From Silene noctiflora (taxonomy: Eukaryota; Streptophyta; Magnoliopsida; Caryophyllales; Caryophyllaceae): a stretch of 27,219 bases of DNA. The notes below the pieces were generated by a model. The model was not told the origin of the DNA, searched no databases, and saw only the letters and a list, made by a program, of their open reading frames with translations. Both the position numbers and the translations under genes were made by a program. The DNA lies in the NCBI GenBank assembly GCA_009801015.1, contig VHZZ01009894.1, forward strand, positions 11,349-38,567, read 5' to 3'. How positions within the stretch are numbered: the stretch's first letter is position 1; each line of letters opens with the position of its first letter. Positions 1 to 9,430 of this stretch are shown here, in pieces.

Positions 1-704
1 GTGAGACCACCTCTCACAATGGCTCACAAACAATATCACAATACCAGTCACAACCAACTCCAACCACCATACCATCTCCGCCATCACCATCAAATCACAA
101 ATATGGAATCACATCGTACAATACAATCGTCACATCAATACGCATATAATTCATCAGACAACTGAGTAGGAAAAACCTACCTGTACCGCATTCCAAATAG
201 CATCAATCATCAATTTAATCATACTGACATTAACACCTACAACAACGATATGACTCGACTAATCACAGACATATTCGTAACCTAAGACATACAGACGGTG
301 ACGGTGACTTACCTTATTGTATAGTCGACTGACTAGGTCGGAGTCGGCGTAAATCTTCATTCCCGTGATCGATTCCTAGGTATAAGCTTAGCAAGGCGAG
401 GGATGAGTGAACGGAAGAGATGAGATGATCTAGGGTTTTGGGGAAGAAAGGGAAAATAAAGAAATAAGAAGACGAATCCGGGATTTCTAATTTACGTGTA
501 ATGTATTATCACGCTGGCACAACACACTCGGTCGAGTGCCAACACACTCGACCGAGTCCCCTGCACTCGGTCGAGTGCACTACACTCGACCGAGTGTAAC
601 CCACTAGGTCAACTACACGGTTTAACAACTATCGTCTTGACGATTAAGGTCACTTTGGTCAAATGTGGTCAGTCAACGGGTCCTCTTAAGGGACGGGTAT
701 TACA
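1..704 (-). mobile_element. Ty3/gypsy LTR, partial (5' or solo LTR), fossil
   Basis: Read on the minus strand, the LTR starts with TGTAATACCCG at 704 and runs off the left edge of the window. It shares landmarks, in the same order, with the full LTR at 24315-25639: the TGTAATACCC start, a nearby GTTGACTGAC-like stretch, the array of 12-bp palindromes about 110-180 bp in, a purine-rich stretch near 400-480, and a GAGTAGG...CCTACC stretch near 165-182. The DNA beyond its start (705 onward) is transposase coding sequence rather than retrotransposon interior, so this is a 5' LTR or a solo LTR inserted into the MULE. A chromovirus of the Tekay type is likely from the LTR start, but no coding part is visible to prove it. 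The two LTR copies are clearly diverged and represent separate insertions. Confidence 0.75.
526..595. repeat. Array of four phased 12-bp near-palindromes in LTR
   Basis: Four 12-mers lie at 526-537, 546-557, 565-576 and 584-595. They alternate ACTCGGTCGAGT, ACTCGACCGAGT, ACTCGGTCGAGT, ACTCGACCGAGT, so each is the reverse complement of its neighbour. Start-to-start spacing is 20, 19 and 19 bp. They lie in the LTR part next to its start (U3 by position). A regulatory role is inference. Confidence 0.85.
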
Positions 705-1233
705 ATGATTGCAGCGCATGTGTCCCCTTCGGTCCAATTCAGGGTTGTTGCGGCAGGGGCGGGTGGGTGATGTTTTTGTTGGCCACACTAAGAGAGACCA
801 TATTAACTATGTTAATAGGTTGAATATGAAATCAATTGAAGGTGGTGATGCAGCAACATTGATCAACCGTTTGACTAGTAGGCAAGCGGAGGAGCTGGGG
901 TTTTTCTTCCGTGTTCAATTCGATGGAAAAGGAAGACTAAATAACCTTTTCTGGCGGGACGCAATGATGAGAGAGGATTATTTGTTGTATGGAGATGTCA
1001 AAATATTTAATACGACGTATCGAACAAATAGGTATAATCTTATTTATGGAGCCTTTGTTGGCATTAACAATCACTGGTCAATTGTCATGTTCAGTTGTGC
1101 TTTCCTATAGAATGAGAGGGAAGAATCATTTGAGTGGTTATTCAATGTTTTCAATGAATCCATGGGTGACGATGTTCGGCCCGTATCAATCTTCACTAAC
1201 CAAGACCAAGCAATAGCAAATGCCATTGAAAAG

Positions 1234-2849
1234 GTTTGATATTGTCTGACTAATATGATAACATTCAGTGGAAACCACCTTGTCACCATTCTTGATCATA
1301 TATGTTATCACTTTAAGTTTCATATAAACATGGTCATATATTACAGTTTAGACTAAGATGATATCATTTCTTAATAAAGCAGTATTTTGACAGTTGTAAT
1401 CACTTTTAACAATAATTGTCACCATACCTTATTGCACTTAACATGGTCACATATAAGGGAATGTCAAATGAATCATTGTAATGTTTTAATTTTTTTTTCT
1501 TAACATGATAGCATATTATGTAAAACATGGTCACTTATATATCATTGCTAGAAATGTGGCTACCTTATGAAAGTTATGTGCCTCTATATGACCACATATT
1601 GTCCTAAACATAATGACATATAAGATCAATGACATATTTGCATAAACATGGTCAACTACCATATTAGGCTAAACATTCATGTGATTGTTGAACTTGTCAC
1701 CACCTCACCATATATATGTTTTGTTAACATGTAAACATTTTTCACTAAACATGGTTACTTATATTTTAGTGCTGGAAATAAGGTGACCCTACCAAATTTA
1801 TGTACCTATATTTTAGTAATAATTTCTAGATCATTAGACATATAGGTCAATGTCACCACATTTGTATGATTGTACAATAATTACCATTATGAAATTTTTT
1901 TATAAACATGGTCACACACTTTCTTCAGACTAACATGATATCATTTTATACATTTGGGTCCATCTTAGTTAAAACATATGACCATATAAGCCTTTGTTAA
2001 ACATGTGACCATTTTAGCTGTCAAAGTGACCATTGTTCATGTTTTATATTTCTCTTAACATATTTAACTCCACATGGTCACTTATTATTTACTGCTGAAA
2101 ATGTGGTCCAACATGATGACATGATGGGTCCAACATGATGACATATACGTGAATGTCACCATCTTAGTATCAATATACAATATGTTTACATGGTAACAAG
2201 TTTTCATAAACAGGGTCACACATTTGTTTCAGTCTAAATGAATCATTGTAATGCTTTAAATTTTGTACATTTGGGCCCATCTTAGTCAAAACATGTGACC
2301 ATATAAGCCTTTGTTAAACATGTGACCATTTTAGCTGTCAAAGTGACCATTGTTCATGTTTTATATTTCTCTTAACATATTAACATATTTCACTACACAT
2401 GGTCACTTATTGTTTTTTGCTGAAAATGTGGTCACCTTACCAAAGTTATGTGCTTACCTTTGAGTAATAATGGGTCCAACATGATGACATATACGTGAAT
2501 GTCACCATCTTAGTATCAATATACAATATGTTTACATGGTAACAAGTTTTCATAAACAGGGTCACACATTTGTTTCAGTCTAAATGATTCATTGTAATGT
2601 TTTAAATTTTGTACATTTGGGCTCATCTTAGTTAAAACATGTGAACATATAAGTGACTGTTAATCATGTGTCATCTAAGTTTTCAAAGTGAGTAATATGG
2701 TAGTTTTAAGTTTCTCCTAACATGGTCACATCTCTTTACAATTCTGGTCACATATTAGGATAAACATGGTCACATTGTATAGCACAGGGGTTACTACTGC
2801 CCTGTAGGTCTGCACATTTCTAATGCAAATAACGTTCCACTGTTGGCAG
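1234..2849 (+). repeat. Transposase intron packed with TGGTCAC-type motifs
   Basis: This 1.6-kb AT-rich intron contains, by eye, around 25 copies of ACATGGTCAC, ATGTGACCA or TGTCACCA on both strands, for example near 1279, 1441, 1524, 1903, 2395, 2718 and 2763. No coding potential is visible. The same motifs fill the other non-coding parts of the element (4000-4960, 6280-7740). Confidence 0.8.
1951..2700. repeat. Tandem repeat, about 2.3 copies of a 317-346 bp unit
   Basis: Units begin with CATTTGGG(T/C)(C/T)CATCTTAGT at 1951, 2268 and 2614. The first two copies run through the same series: GACCATATAAGCCTTTG, GTGACCATTTTAGCTG, CTCTTAACATA, GGGTCCAACATGATGACAT, AACAGGGTCACACA. The offset is 317 bp in the first half and 346 bp in the second, so an indel separates the copies. 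The third copy is partial and more diverged. The array lies wholly inside the transposase intron and multiplies the TGGTCAC motifs. Confidence 0.85.
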
Positions 2850-3995
2850 GTCTATCCAGCAACACGACATCGTCTATGCCAGTGGCACATCCAGCAAAAC
2901 GCCATTTCGCACTTTCGGAAATTAAGGGGTGATCGACCGTTCCAAAATCTATTCAACAAATGCCTCCACGGGTGTTACAATGAGACTGAATTTGAAGAGA
3001 CGTGGCATAAAATGTTGATAACATATGGGTTAGTGAACCATCCATGGTTTAAGAGGTTGTACAAGCATAGAGCGAATTGGAGCACTGCATTGAACAATGA
3101 ATACTTTTCNGCTGGGATTTTATCCTCACAAAGGAGTGAGAGCACAAACCATGCGATGGGTTTCCAAGCTTCGAAGACCACTTCAGTGACTTAGTTTTTT
3201 GGGATATTTGAAAACACAGTGAAAAGATGGATAGGTGAGGAAAAGCGTAAAGAATTCAACGGTATTAGATCCACCCTCACCTCAGTCTACCCATTGGTGG
3301 ATTTTCTCCTTCACGCATCTCAAATTTACACATTGGAGATATTTCGCGTTTTTGAAAAAGAATTTGCATTGGCTATGGGAACGCAGGCTACCATCTTGTC
3401 GGTTGATGACACGGTGTTGTTGTATCGCGTCCATCATGCGGGCCATGAGGAGGACGCACAACACGTGACGTACGACTGTGACAACATTTTAATAGAATGC
3501 ACCTGTCGAAATTTTAGTGTAATGGGTATGCTATGTAGCCACATCATTCGCGTCCTCCACATGCATTCTATCGCGGAGATTCCGGACAAGTACATATCAC
3601 GGAGGTGGACTAAATTCTCTAAAACCTCGGTGTGGAAGAGGCTCTTGTCGAGTGACATGCGCAGGAGCGCAGATTGGCATCGTTCAATGTTGACAGCTAC
3701 GAACTACCTCATCACCACATGCCAGAATGTTGTTGATGCAAGAAAAATTGTGGATGACCTTTTTATTAAGGCTAATGAAAAAGTTAAATTGTTACTTTCA
3801 AACCTTACTATGGAGGATCCCCAAACACAATTAGAGGTCATTGCGCCTGTTATACTTGACCCCTTACATTGTACAACAAAGGGCCACAGTCAAAGGAAAA
3901 AAAGGAATATGGGGCCGAAGAAGAAGGCTAGGAAAGGGACTGAGGCTGGAAAGGAAGGGGGTGCCATGTATGTTGTTGTTCCGGGCCTGATATGA

Positions 3996-4963
3996 CCAAC
4001 ACCTTAATGGATCAGAAAACTCAGACGTCATATCGTGTTGTTTTTTGGGTCAATATTAATACATATTCTGTAAATTTTGTGACATGCCAATGTGTGAACC
4101 ATTTTAGCTGCTTAATGGTCACATTTTGTAATATTAATCAATGGTAACATTATTGGTTCAACATGGTCACATATGCTCTACAGTTCAAAATGTGACCACC
4201 TTAGCAAAATAATGTACCAATGCAGTTCTAAAAAATTACTGTTAAAGTGGTGACATATGTACCATATTATCTTACACCTTTAAATGTTAATATAATAATA
4301 CACTCAACATGCGCTTATATGTTAAACTTCAAAATGTGACCACCTTAGCTAATATTGTACTAATGTAGTGTTTTAAATTACCCTAAAAATATTCACATAA
4401 CATGCTAAACATGGTGACTATTAACTAATTGTGGGAAATGTGAAATTGTGTCACCATGTTTAGCCTACATGGTGACAGTTCAAAATGTGACCATCTTAGC
4501 TAAATAATGTACTAATGGACCTTTTTAAATTACCCTTAAGCGTGACACCAACTGATGGTTCCTCTTTGTCTTGTACCATTTTAGCACGCGCTCCTACACA
4601 TAAACAATTACATATAAGTCAAACCACTTAGATTGGGGTTTGTTAATAGATGGAAAACAACATACGAAACTAGGAAAAACTAACAATGTCACCACCTTAC
4701 TGAGATATGTCACCAACTTAAGTCAAACAGAAACCAGTTTGAATCATTCACTAAAAGTTTATGCCACATACGAAACCAGGAAAAACTAACAATGTTACCA
4801 TAGGCCATAAAAAATGTCACCACCTTACTGAGCTATGTCACCAACTAACAATCCATGAACAACTAATAATGTCACCATCGGCTAGCACAAATGTCACCAC
4901 TTTTCTAAGCTATGTCACTAACTTAAGTAAAAAAGAAACCAGTTTTAATTATTCAGTAAAACT
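3996..4963. repeat. Intergenic part of the MULE, motif-rich, no gene
   Basis: This stretch separates the two convergent genes of the element. It is AT-rich, with close repeats of AATGTGACCACCTTAGC (near 4190, 4333, 4486) and AATGTCACCACCTTACTGAG (near 4684, 4814), plus several TGTCACCA and TGGTGACA sites. I looked here on the minus strand for the missing Ulp1 protease exons and saw no His, Asp or Cys catalytic blocks. A plus-strand ORF at 4761-5156 is repeat sequence running into the antisense of a real exon. Confidence 0.7.
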
Positions 4964-6238
4964 TTATGCAATGGAAGTTGTTAGACTTACGTCGGGATAT
5001 TGTAGGCGGAGTTCGTCGTCAGTTGGGAGGTCAACTGGTAGCGAGAAAGATAAAGTCCTACTCTCCTTATGTGTTGTAGTGGTGACATTCTCAGTTGGTT
5101 TTGATGCCTTCGGCACCACCACAGCCTCATCAGCACCAACGTTCTGTGTTGGTTGACGGTACAACGATTTGGGTTGTCCAATGGACACTGGGTATGTCAT
5201 AAGATTCCACATCCCTATACCGAATCCCCGATAGACCATGTAAGCCTTGCACTCCTCCTTCATCCGCGTATTCATCGCGTCATTGGTCCAATGCCGTATT
5301 AATGGCAAGGAACATGGTGCTGGCTCACCCCTCCAGACCAAACGGTGAAAGTATAGCAGCTGGAAAAATATTAGGCAGCCCCCCATGGTTTTGCTGTTGT
5401 TGTTCTTCCATGAGTTGACAGCATAATCAAATCTGTCAAACACGTACGAGCACCAGTCCATGTTCGGAATGGCCGATACATCCTCCATCGCCCCTATCAA
5501 CCTCATATCAATACATCTATGCACCTTTGGAGCCAAGAAGGCTCCTACCGCAAACACCACAAACAATTTCTTGAAATCTGAACCGCCATCTATCAATTTC
5601 AGCATCTCAACCTTCACTTGCTCCAAAGTTATATCCTTGCTTGGTAAAGCGTAGAACTTCTCTCTCCAAAAGTGGACCAACTCCTTATCATCCGCAACCG
5701 CTGGCACATCCTGGCCCTTGCACGGTAACATGAAGACATCATAGAAATCATGCTTACTAACTCCGAAATGGACAAACTTATTGAACAAGAACAGACGTGT
5801 ATGGGTATCATATCGGTCCAACAGCCAATCAATAATGGTGTGAACAAACTTAGACGCCTTCAGCTCCAACAACCCTCCAAAACCAATGTCCTCGACGTCC
5901 TTTCTTTGAGCTGCCGATAAGTGTTGCACGACATATTGCATGGGAGCCGGTGACCCGTGGCCTTCCACCTCTTTTATTTTCCTATAATGGAACAGAGCAC
6001 ATTAGTTTTAATCTACATAACGGTAACAAATATAGGTGAGACTGACTAATTGCGAAAATGTAGGTGACATACGTTCCTTCCTTTCGCTGCCTTTTTTGTT
6101 TAGCCATTGCACCCGCTGTTGACTTCCTCTTTAAGCTTTGCCCTACTTCCATTGTTTTCTTAGACGGCTGCACAGTCGACTCCACCCACTTTGCCTTACT
6201 CTTGTCCACTTTTAGGGGTTTTGGTACCTCATCAATCC

Positions 6239-7751
6239 CTGTCAACGTAGGTAAACAGATGTCATATGTCACCATGTTAAACTTATAAATATGTAACCAG
6301 TTTCATAAATATTTGATAGTAGCAAAAATAGGTACTTTCATAATACAAGCTGGTCACATATACGTCACATTTTCACAACTCATAATTATGTGACCAGTTT
6401 ATATAAATGACATCACTTTTTCATCAAACCTTAACATAGCCACTTTTATAGTCTACAAAGGTTACACTTAAACACCAACACATTTGTCACCAATTTTGGA
6501 AGATATGGAATCATGTTAACTTTCATTCCAACTTCAATACAGGTGGTCACATTATCAATAATAGCTAACTCTGACCATCTTTAGCGTATAATGTTACCAA
6601 GTTAAGAAACAATTTAGATTATGATTTGGTCACATTTTATAGTCTGGGGTGGTTACATTTTTTTAACAACACCTGACAATCAGTTTCATAAATATGTGAT
6701 AGTAGCAAAAATAGGTACTTTCATAGTACAAGCTGGTCACATTTTCACAACTTATTAATATGAGACCAGTTTATATAAATGACATCACTTTTTCATAAAA
6801 CCTTAACATAGTCACTTTTATAGTCTACAAATGTTACACCTAAACACCAACACATCTGTCACCAATTTTGAAAGATATGGAATAATGTTAACTTTCATTT
6901 CAACTTAATACAGGTGGTCACATTATCAATAATAGCTAATTGTGACCATCTTTAGTCTATAATCTTACCAAGTTAAGATACCAATAATAATAGTCTATGG
7001 TGGTAACTTTTTAACAACAGCACATATGTCACCCACTTAAGTAAATTTAAGATAACAAGAATGGTCACACTTAAGTGCTCTACCAAGGATTCATACATAT
7101 GTCACCAAATTACAAAAGCAACACTTCCTACACAAACACCCAACATTAGAAAATTTCATACACAAACACCCAACATTTTCTACACAAACACCCAACATTA
7201 AATCATATGTTACCAATTAAAGATAGGTACATGTCAAACATGCAATCATATGTCATCATGTGTTAGCATTAATGTTCTCATTTTAACAATAAGAAATAGG
7301 TTTATGGTGGTGACTTTTTAACAACACCACATATGTCACCAACTTAAGTTAATTTACGATACGCAGGATGGTCACAGTTAGGTGCTCTACCAAGAATTCA
7401 TATATATGTCACCAAATAATGAAAGCAACACTTCCTACACAAACACCCAACATTAGAACATTTCATACACAAACACCCAACATTTCCTACACAAACACCC
7501 AACATTAATTCATATGTTACCAATTGAAGATAGGTATATGCCAAACATGCAATCATATGTCACCGTGTGTTAGCATTAATGTTCTCATTTAACAATAAGA
7601 TATGGGTTTATATCTGCTAATATGGCCACATTATCAACATTACCTAATTGTGACCATCTTTATACTAAGATGTTATTAAGTTAACCTAATACAAACTGCA
7701 GTTAAAACACCAAAACCAAGCATTGCAGCTTCAAACAGAGTTCTCAGTTAC
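6239..7751 (-). repeat. Long intron with direct repeats and TGGTCAC/TGTCACC motifs
   Basis: This is the intron between exons 2 and 3 of the minus-strand gene (donor 7751, acceptor AG at 6239-6240). It contains a direct repeat of about 300 bp (6301-6607 and 6683-6977, both starting TTTCATAAATAT(T/G)TGATAG) and a second repeat of 306 bp described separately. Short TGGTCACA, TGTGACCA and TGTCACCA motifs are frequent throughout. Confidence 0.8.
6996..7611. repeat. Tandem duplication of 306 bp
   Basis: Copy 1 begins TATGGTGGTAACTTTTTA at 6996, copy 2 TATGGTGGTGACTTTTTA at 7302. Both then run through CACATATGTCACC, GGTCACA, GTGCTCTACCAAG, ATGTCACCAAAT, and three short repeats of CTACACAAACACCCAACATT, ending in CATATGTCA(T/C)C(A/G)TGTGTTAGC. 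The copies look about 93-95% alike by eye, so the duplication is later than the element itself. Confidence 0.87.
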
Positions 7752-8256
7752 CTGTCAATTTCTGTCTCTTCTTTTTCGTGCCAAGAGCAGCAGCCATCTT
7801 AACTGCGGCTACAAGCGCCTCTTCTAAACCATCCTCCTCATCCTGTTCAGACCCTTACTCACCCCCGTCCTCCTCAGCAACAACATTCGAATCATCGTCA
7901 GTCTCGTCACTTGCTGAAATCTCATCACTTGCTGCACTCTCTTCATCCACCTGCTTCACAACCTCATCCGCCACCCTATCTCCCTTCTTTGGCTGCTTCC
8001 CCTTTTCATTCTTCTCAGCTATGGCAACATGCATGCAAAAATCAACATTAAATTAACCAAATCTCGTTTTTTTAGCAACATTTAAATAATAAAGTATGAC
8101 CATTTTTAAATAATCAAAAAAATGTCACAACACCATAATTAAATCATCATTTAGCTAAGAAAGCATGCATTTGTTCATCTTCAAATTTGTACCAAACACA
8201 TTACCTTCCTTATTTTTGTTCGGGCTTGCCTTCTTAGCTACTTGTTTTTTGCCCAT

Positions 8257-9015
8257 TGTATTTCAACTATGAAGATGATGATGGAGGTAGCTTGAAGATG
8301 ATGATGACGACACCTGATGCCGACGAAATGGAGTTTTCAAATGGCGTTTTGGTGGGAGATTCTAGAGAGATGTGGGTGTTGAGAGAGGTGAGGAAAAGTA
8401 AATAGTAATGAGTTAGGTGGAGACTGATGACATTGGGAGATTGTGATGAGATTTGTTTATTACACGGGTTACAATGCTTCTTTACACATTGGGAGTTTCA
8501 AGCTTTTTTTTCAATTGTTTATTAAACAAGTCAAATCACACATATAATAAAATAAGCTACATTTAGTACTTGGGTGCCCCACGTACTATCCATATTAAGC
8601 AATGTGATACGTATTTGACCCATCTTCACCTTATGATGGATAGCGTCCGTCACAAGGGAGACGCTTTGAAACAAAAGTGGGAATGGAAAAGAACAGGGAA
8701 GGATCCTAACACTAATATAACACCACATACAGTATAACGTTGGCCACTTGGCCACCAATAATGTTTGTTAACATTAAATAATATTTGAATATGTCATCGT
8801 CGAATCGTCACACCTTCACATCATGATATTACGGTATGTTTGATGTGTCTAGGAATTAGGATAGACCTCCTAGAAAACACACGACCCTGTTTAGATTTAT
8901 TCTCCTTATTACAAAAGAGTTGGTCACTCCTTCTAAATTACTAATTGTCAACAAACTAACAAACCATAATTTTCTTTAAGAGACCAAAATTACCAGCTTC
9001 TACTTATTACTCATA
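8257..9015. other. Right flank of the MULE and intergenic DNA
   Basis: Upstream leader of the minus-strand gene followed by ordinary AT-rich DNA. The TGGTCAC-type motifs stop near 8150, so the right end of the element probably lies between 8270 and about 8900. I could not identify a terminal inverted repeat, and the left end is outside the window, so the boundary is undefined. A 75-codon minus-strand ORF at 8531-8758 shows no recognisable feature. Confidence 0.5.
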
Positions 9016-9405
9016 ATGGACCAGGAAGGATATTCACCCGTAGACAATATTATTAGACCTCATAGATGCTCAACCATGAGGCTAGGTCGATCCAGGAACT
9101 CACCCATTCTGCACACCAATGAGTTCGACCGGTTCACTGCATACAAGAGGTTCACTGCTTCAACACGAGACAATGGCGAGTCGTTCCTGAATTTGAGATC
9201 AATCAACGAGAGGAAGAACAACAACAAAAAGACGACTTGGATATTCATTTCAAAGGTTTTATTGTGTATAAAATCCAACATTATCAAGGAGGAGGAGGAG
9301 GAGGAGAAGGAGGATGGTGTGAAGGTGGATGATCTATGGGTTGTGAGGAAAGCAAGCAGTTGGCTTCCGGACCCCAACAGGCGGTGGCCGATTCAAGGTT
9401 GGTGA
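9016..9405 (+). CDS. Hypothetical small protein, 129 aa
   Basis: This single-exon ORF starts at ATG 9016. The product is hydrophilic and basic in its first half, with a Glu run (IIKEEEEEEKEDG, from a GGA/GAG microsatellite near 9290-9317) and a Trp/Pro-rich C-terminal block, DLWVVRKASSWLPDPNRRWPIQGW in part (about residues 106-129). The spacing of Trp and Pro in this tail looks selected rather than random, and vaguely resembles the SWLPDP-type tails of small plant stress proteins, but I cannot assign a family. No TATA box is obvious upstream. A perfect 20-bp tandem duplication (9391-9430) covers the stop codon. It may be a real small gene or a chance ORF. Confidence 0.4.
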   Translation: MDQEGYSPVDNIIRPHRCSTMRLGRSRNSPILHTNEFDRFTAYKRFTASTRDNGESFLNLRSINERKNNNKKTTWIFISKVLLCIKSNIIKEEEEEEKEDGVKVDDLWVVRKASSWLPDPNRRWPIQGW

Positions 9406-9430
9406 CTACTATTCAAGGTTGGTGACTACT
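9391..9430. repeat. Perfect 20-bp tandem duplication over a stop codon
   Basis: ATTCAAGGTTGGTGACTACT occurs at 9391-9410 and again at 9411-9430. The first unit supplies the final codons and TGA (9403-9405) of the 9016-9405 ORF. Confidence 0.95.

Larger units (their letters stand above)
705..3995 (+). pseudogene. FAR1/MULE-type transposase, broken and 5'-truncated
   Basis: Two exons are visible: 705-1233 and 2850-3995, joined by a phase-0 intron (AAG|GTTTGA ... GGCAG|GTC) that restores the family sequence IEKVYPATRHRLCQWH. The central MULE domain is recognisable (FWRDAMMREDYLLYGDV, then YRTNRYNLIYGAFVGINNHW). The second catalytic Asp is in FTNQDQ (codon 1204-1206) and the Glu in QRSESTN (codon 3138-3140). 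A SWIM zinc finger, CTC...CSH, lies at 3498-3542, and the C-terminus is Lys-rich. FAR1-class MULE transposases cut and paste the element. This copy is dead. The first catalytic Asp (normally FDTTYRTN) is Asn (codon 1009-1011), in-frame TAG codons lie at 1108-1110 and 3192-3194, and the N-terminal FAR1 zinc-binding domain is missing because the LTR abuts at 704/705. The frame is otherwise preserved. It could alternatively be a decayed host FAR1-related gene, but the surrounding repeats favour a transposon. Confidence 0.88.
4964..8256 (-). pseudogene. Transposon-borne Ulp1-type N-terminal domain protein, no protease
   Basis: Four exons fit with matching phases: 8256-8205, 8018-7752, 6238-6073 and 5981-4964. 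Together they make 501 codons including the stop. Exons 1-3 give a charged N-terminus: acidic Glu/Asp runs in exon 2, then Lys/Arg clusters (KSKAKW, LKRKS, KQKRQRK) like a nuclear localisation signal. Exon 4 starts KIKEVEGHGSP and holds a domain with MGFGG-like EDIGFGGLLELK, WLLDRYD, MDWCSYVFDRFDYAVNSW and GGCLIFFQLLYFHRL. This pattern is known to me from the N-terminal region of plant transposon Ulp1-like genes (DUF1985-like); I recognise the type, not a specific family. No C48 protease triad is seen. One in-frame TAA lies at 7855-7857, directly on a good donor sequence (GTGAGTAAG). A strong donor, GAC|GTAAGT at 4991/4990, suggests that exons once followed. The gene converges on the transposase and shares its non-coding motif. 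Confidence 0.7.

Noticed and set aside
4000-4960. Possible Ulp1 protease exons downstream of the GTAAGT donor
   Set aside because: The minus strand here shows only motif-rich repeats and no His/Asp/Cys catalytic blocks of the C48 family.
7778-8056. Ser-rich plus-strand ORF of 92 codons
   Set aside because: It is the antisense of the Glu/Asp-rich exon 2 of the minus-strand transposon gene, whose splice phases fit on both sides.
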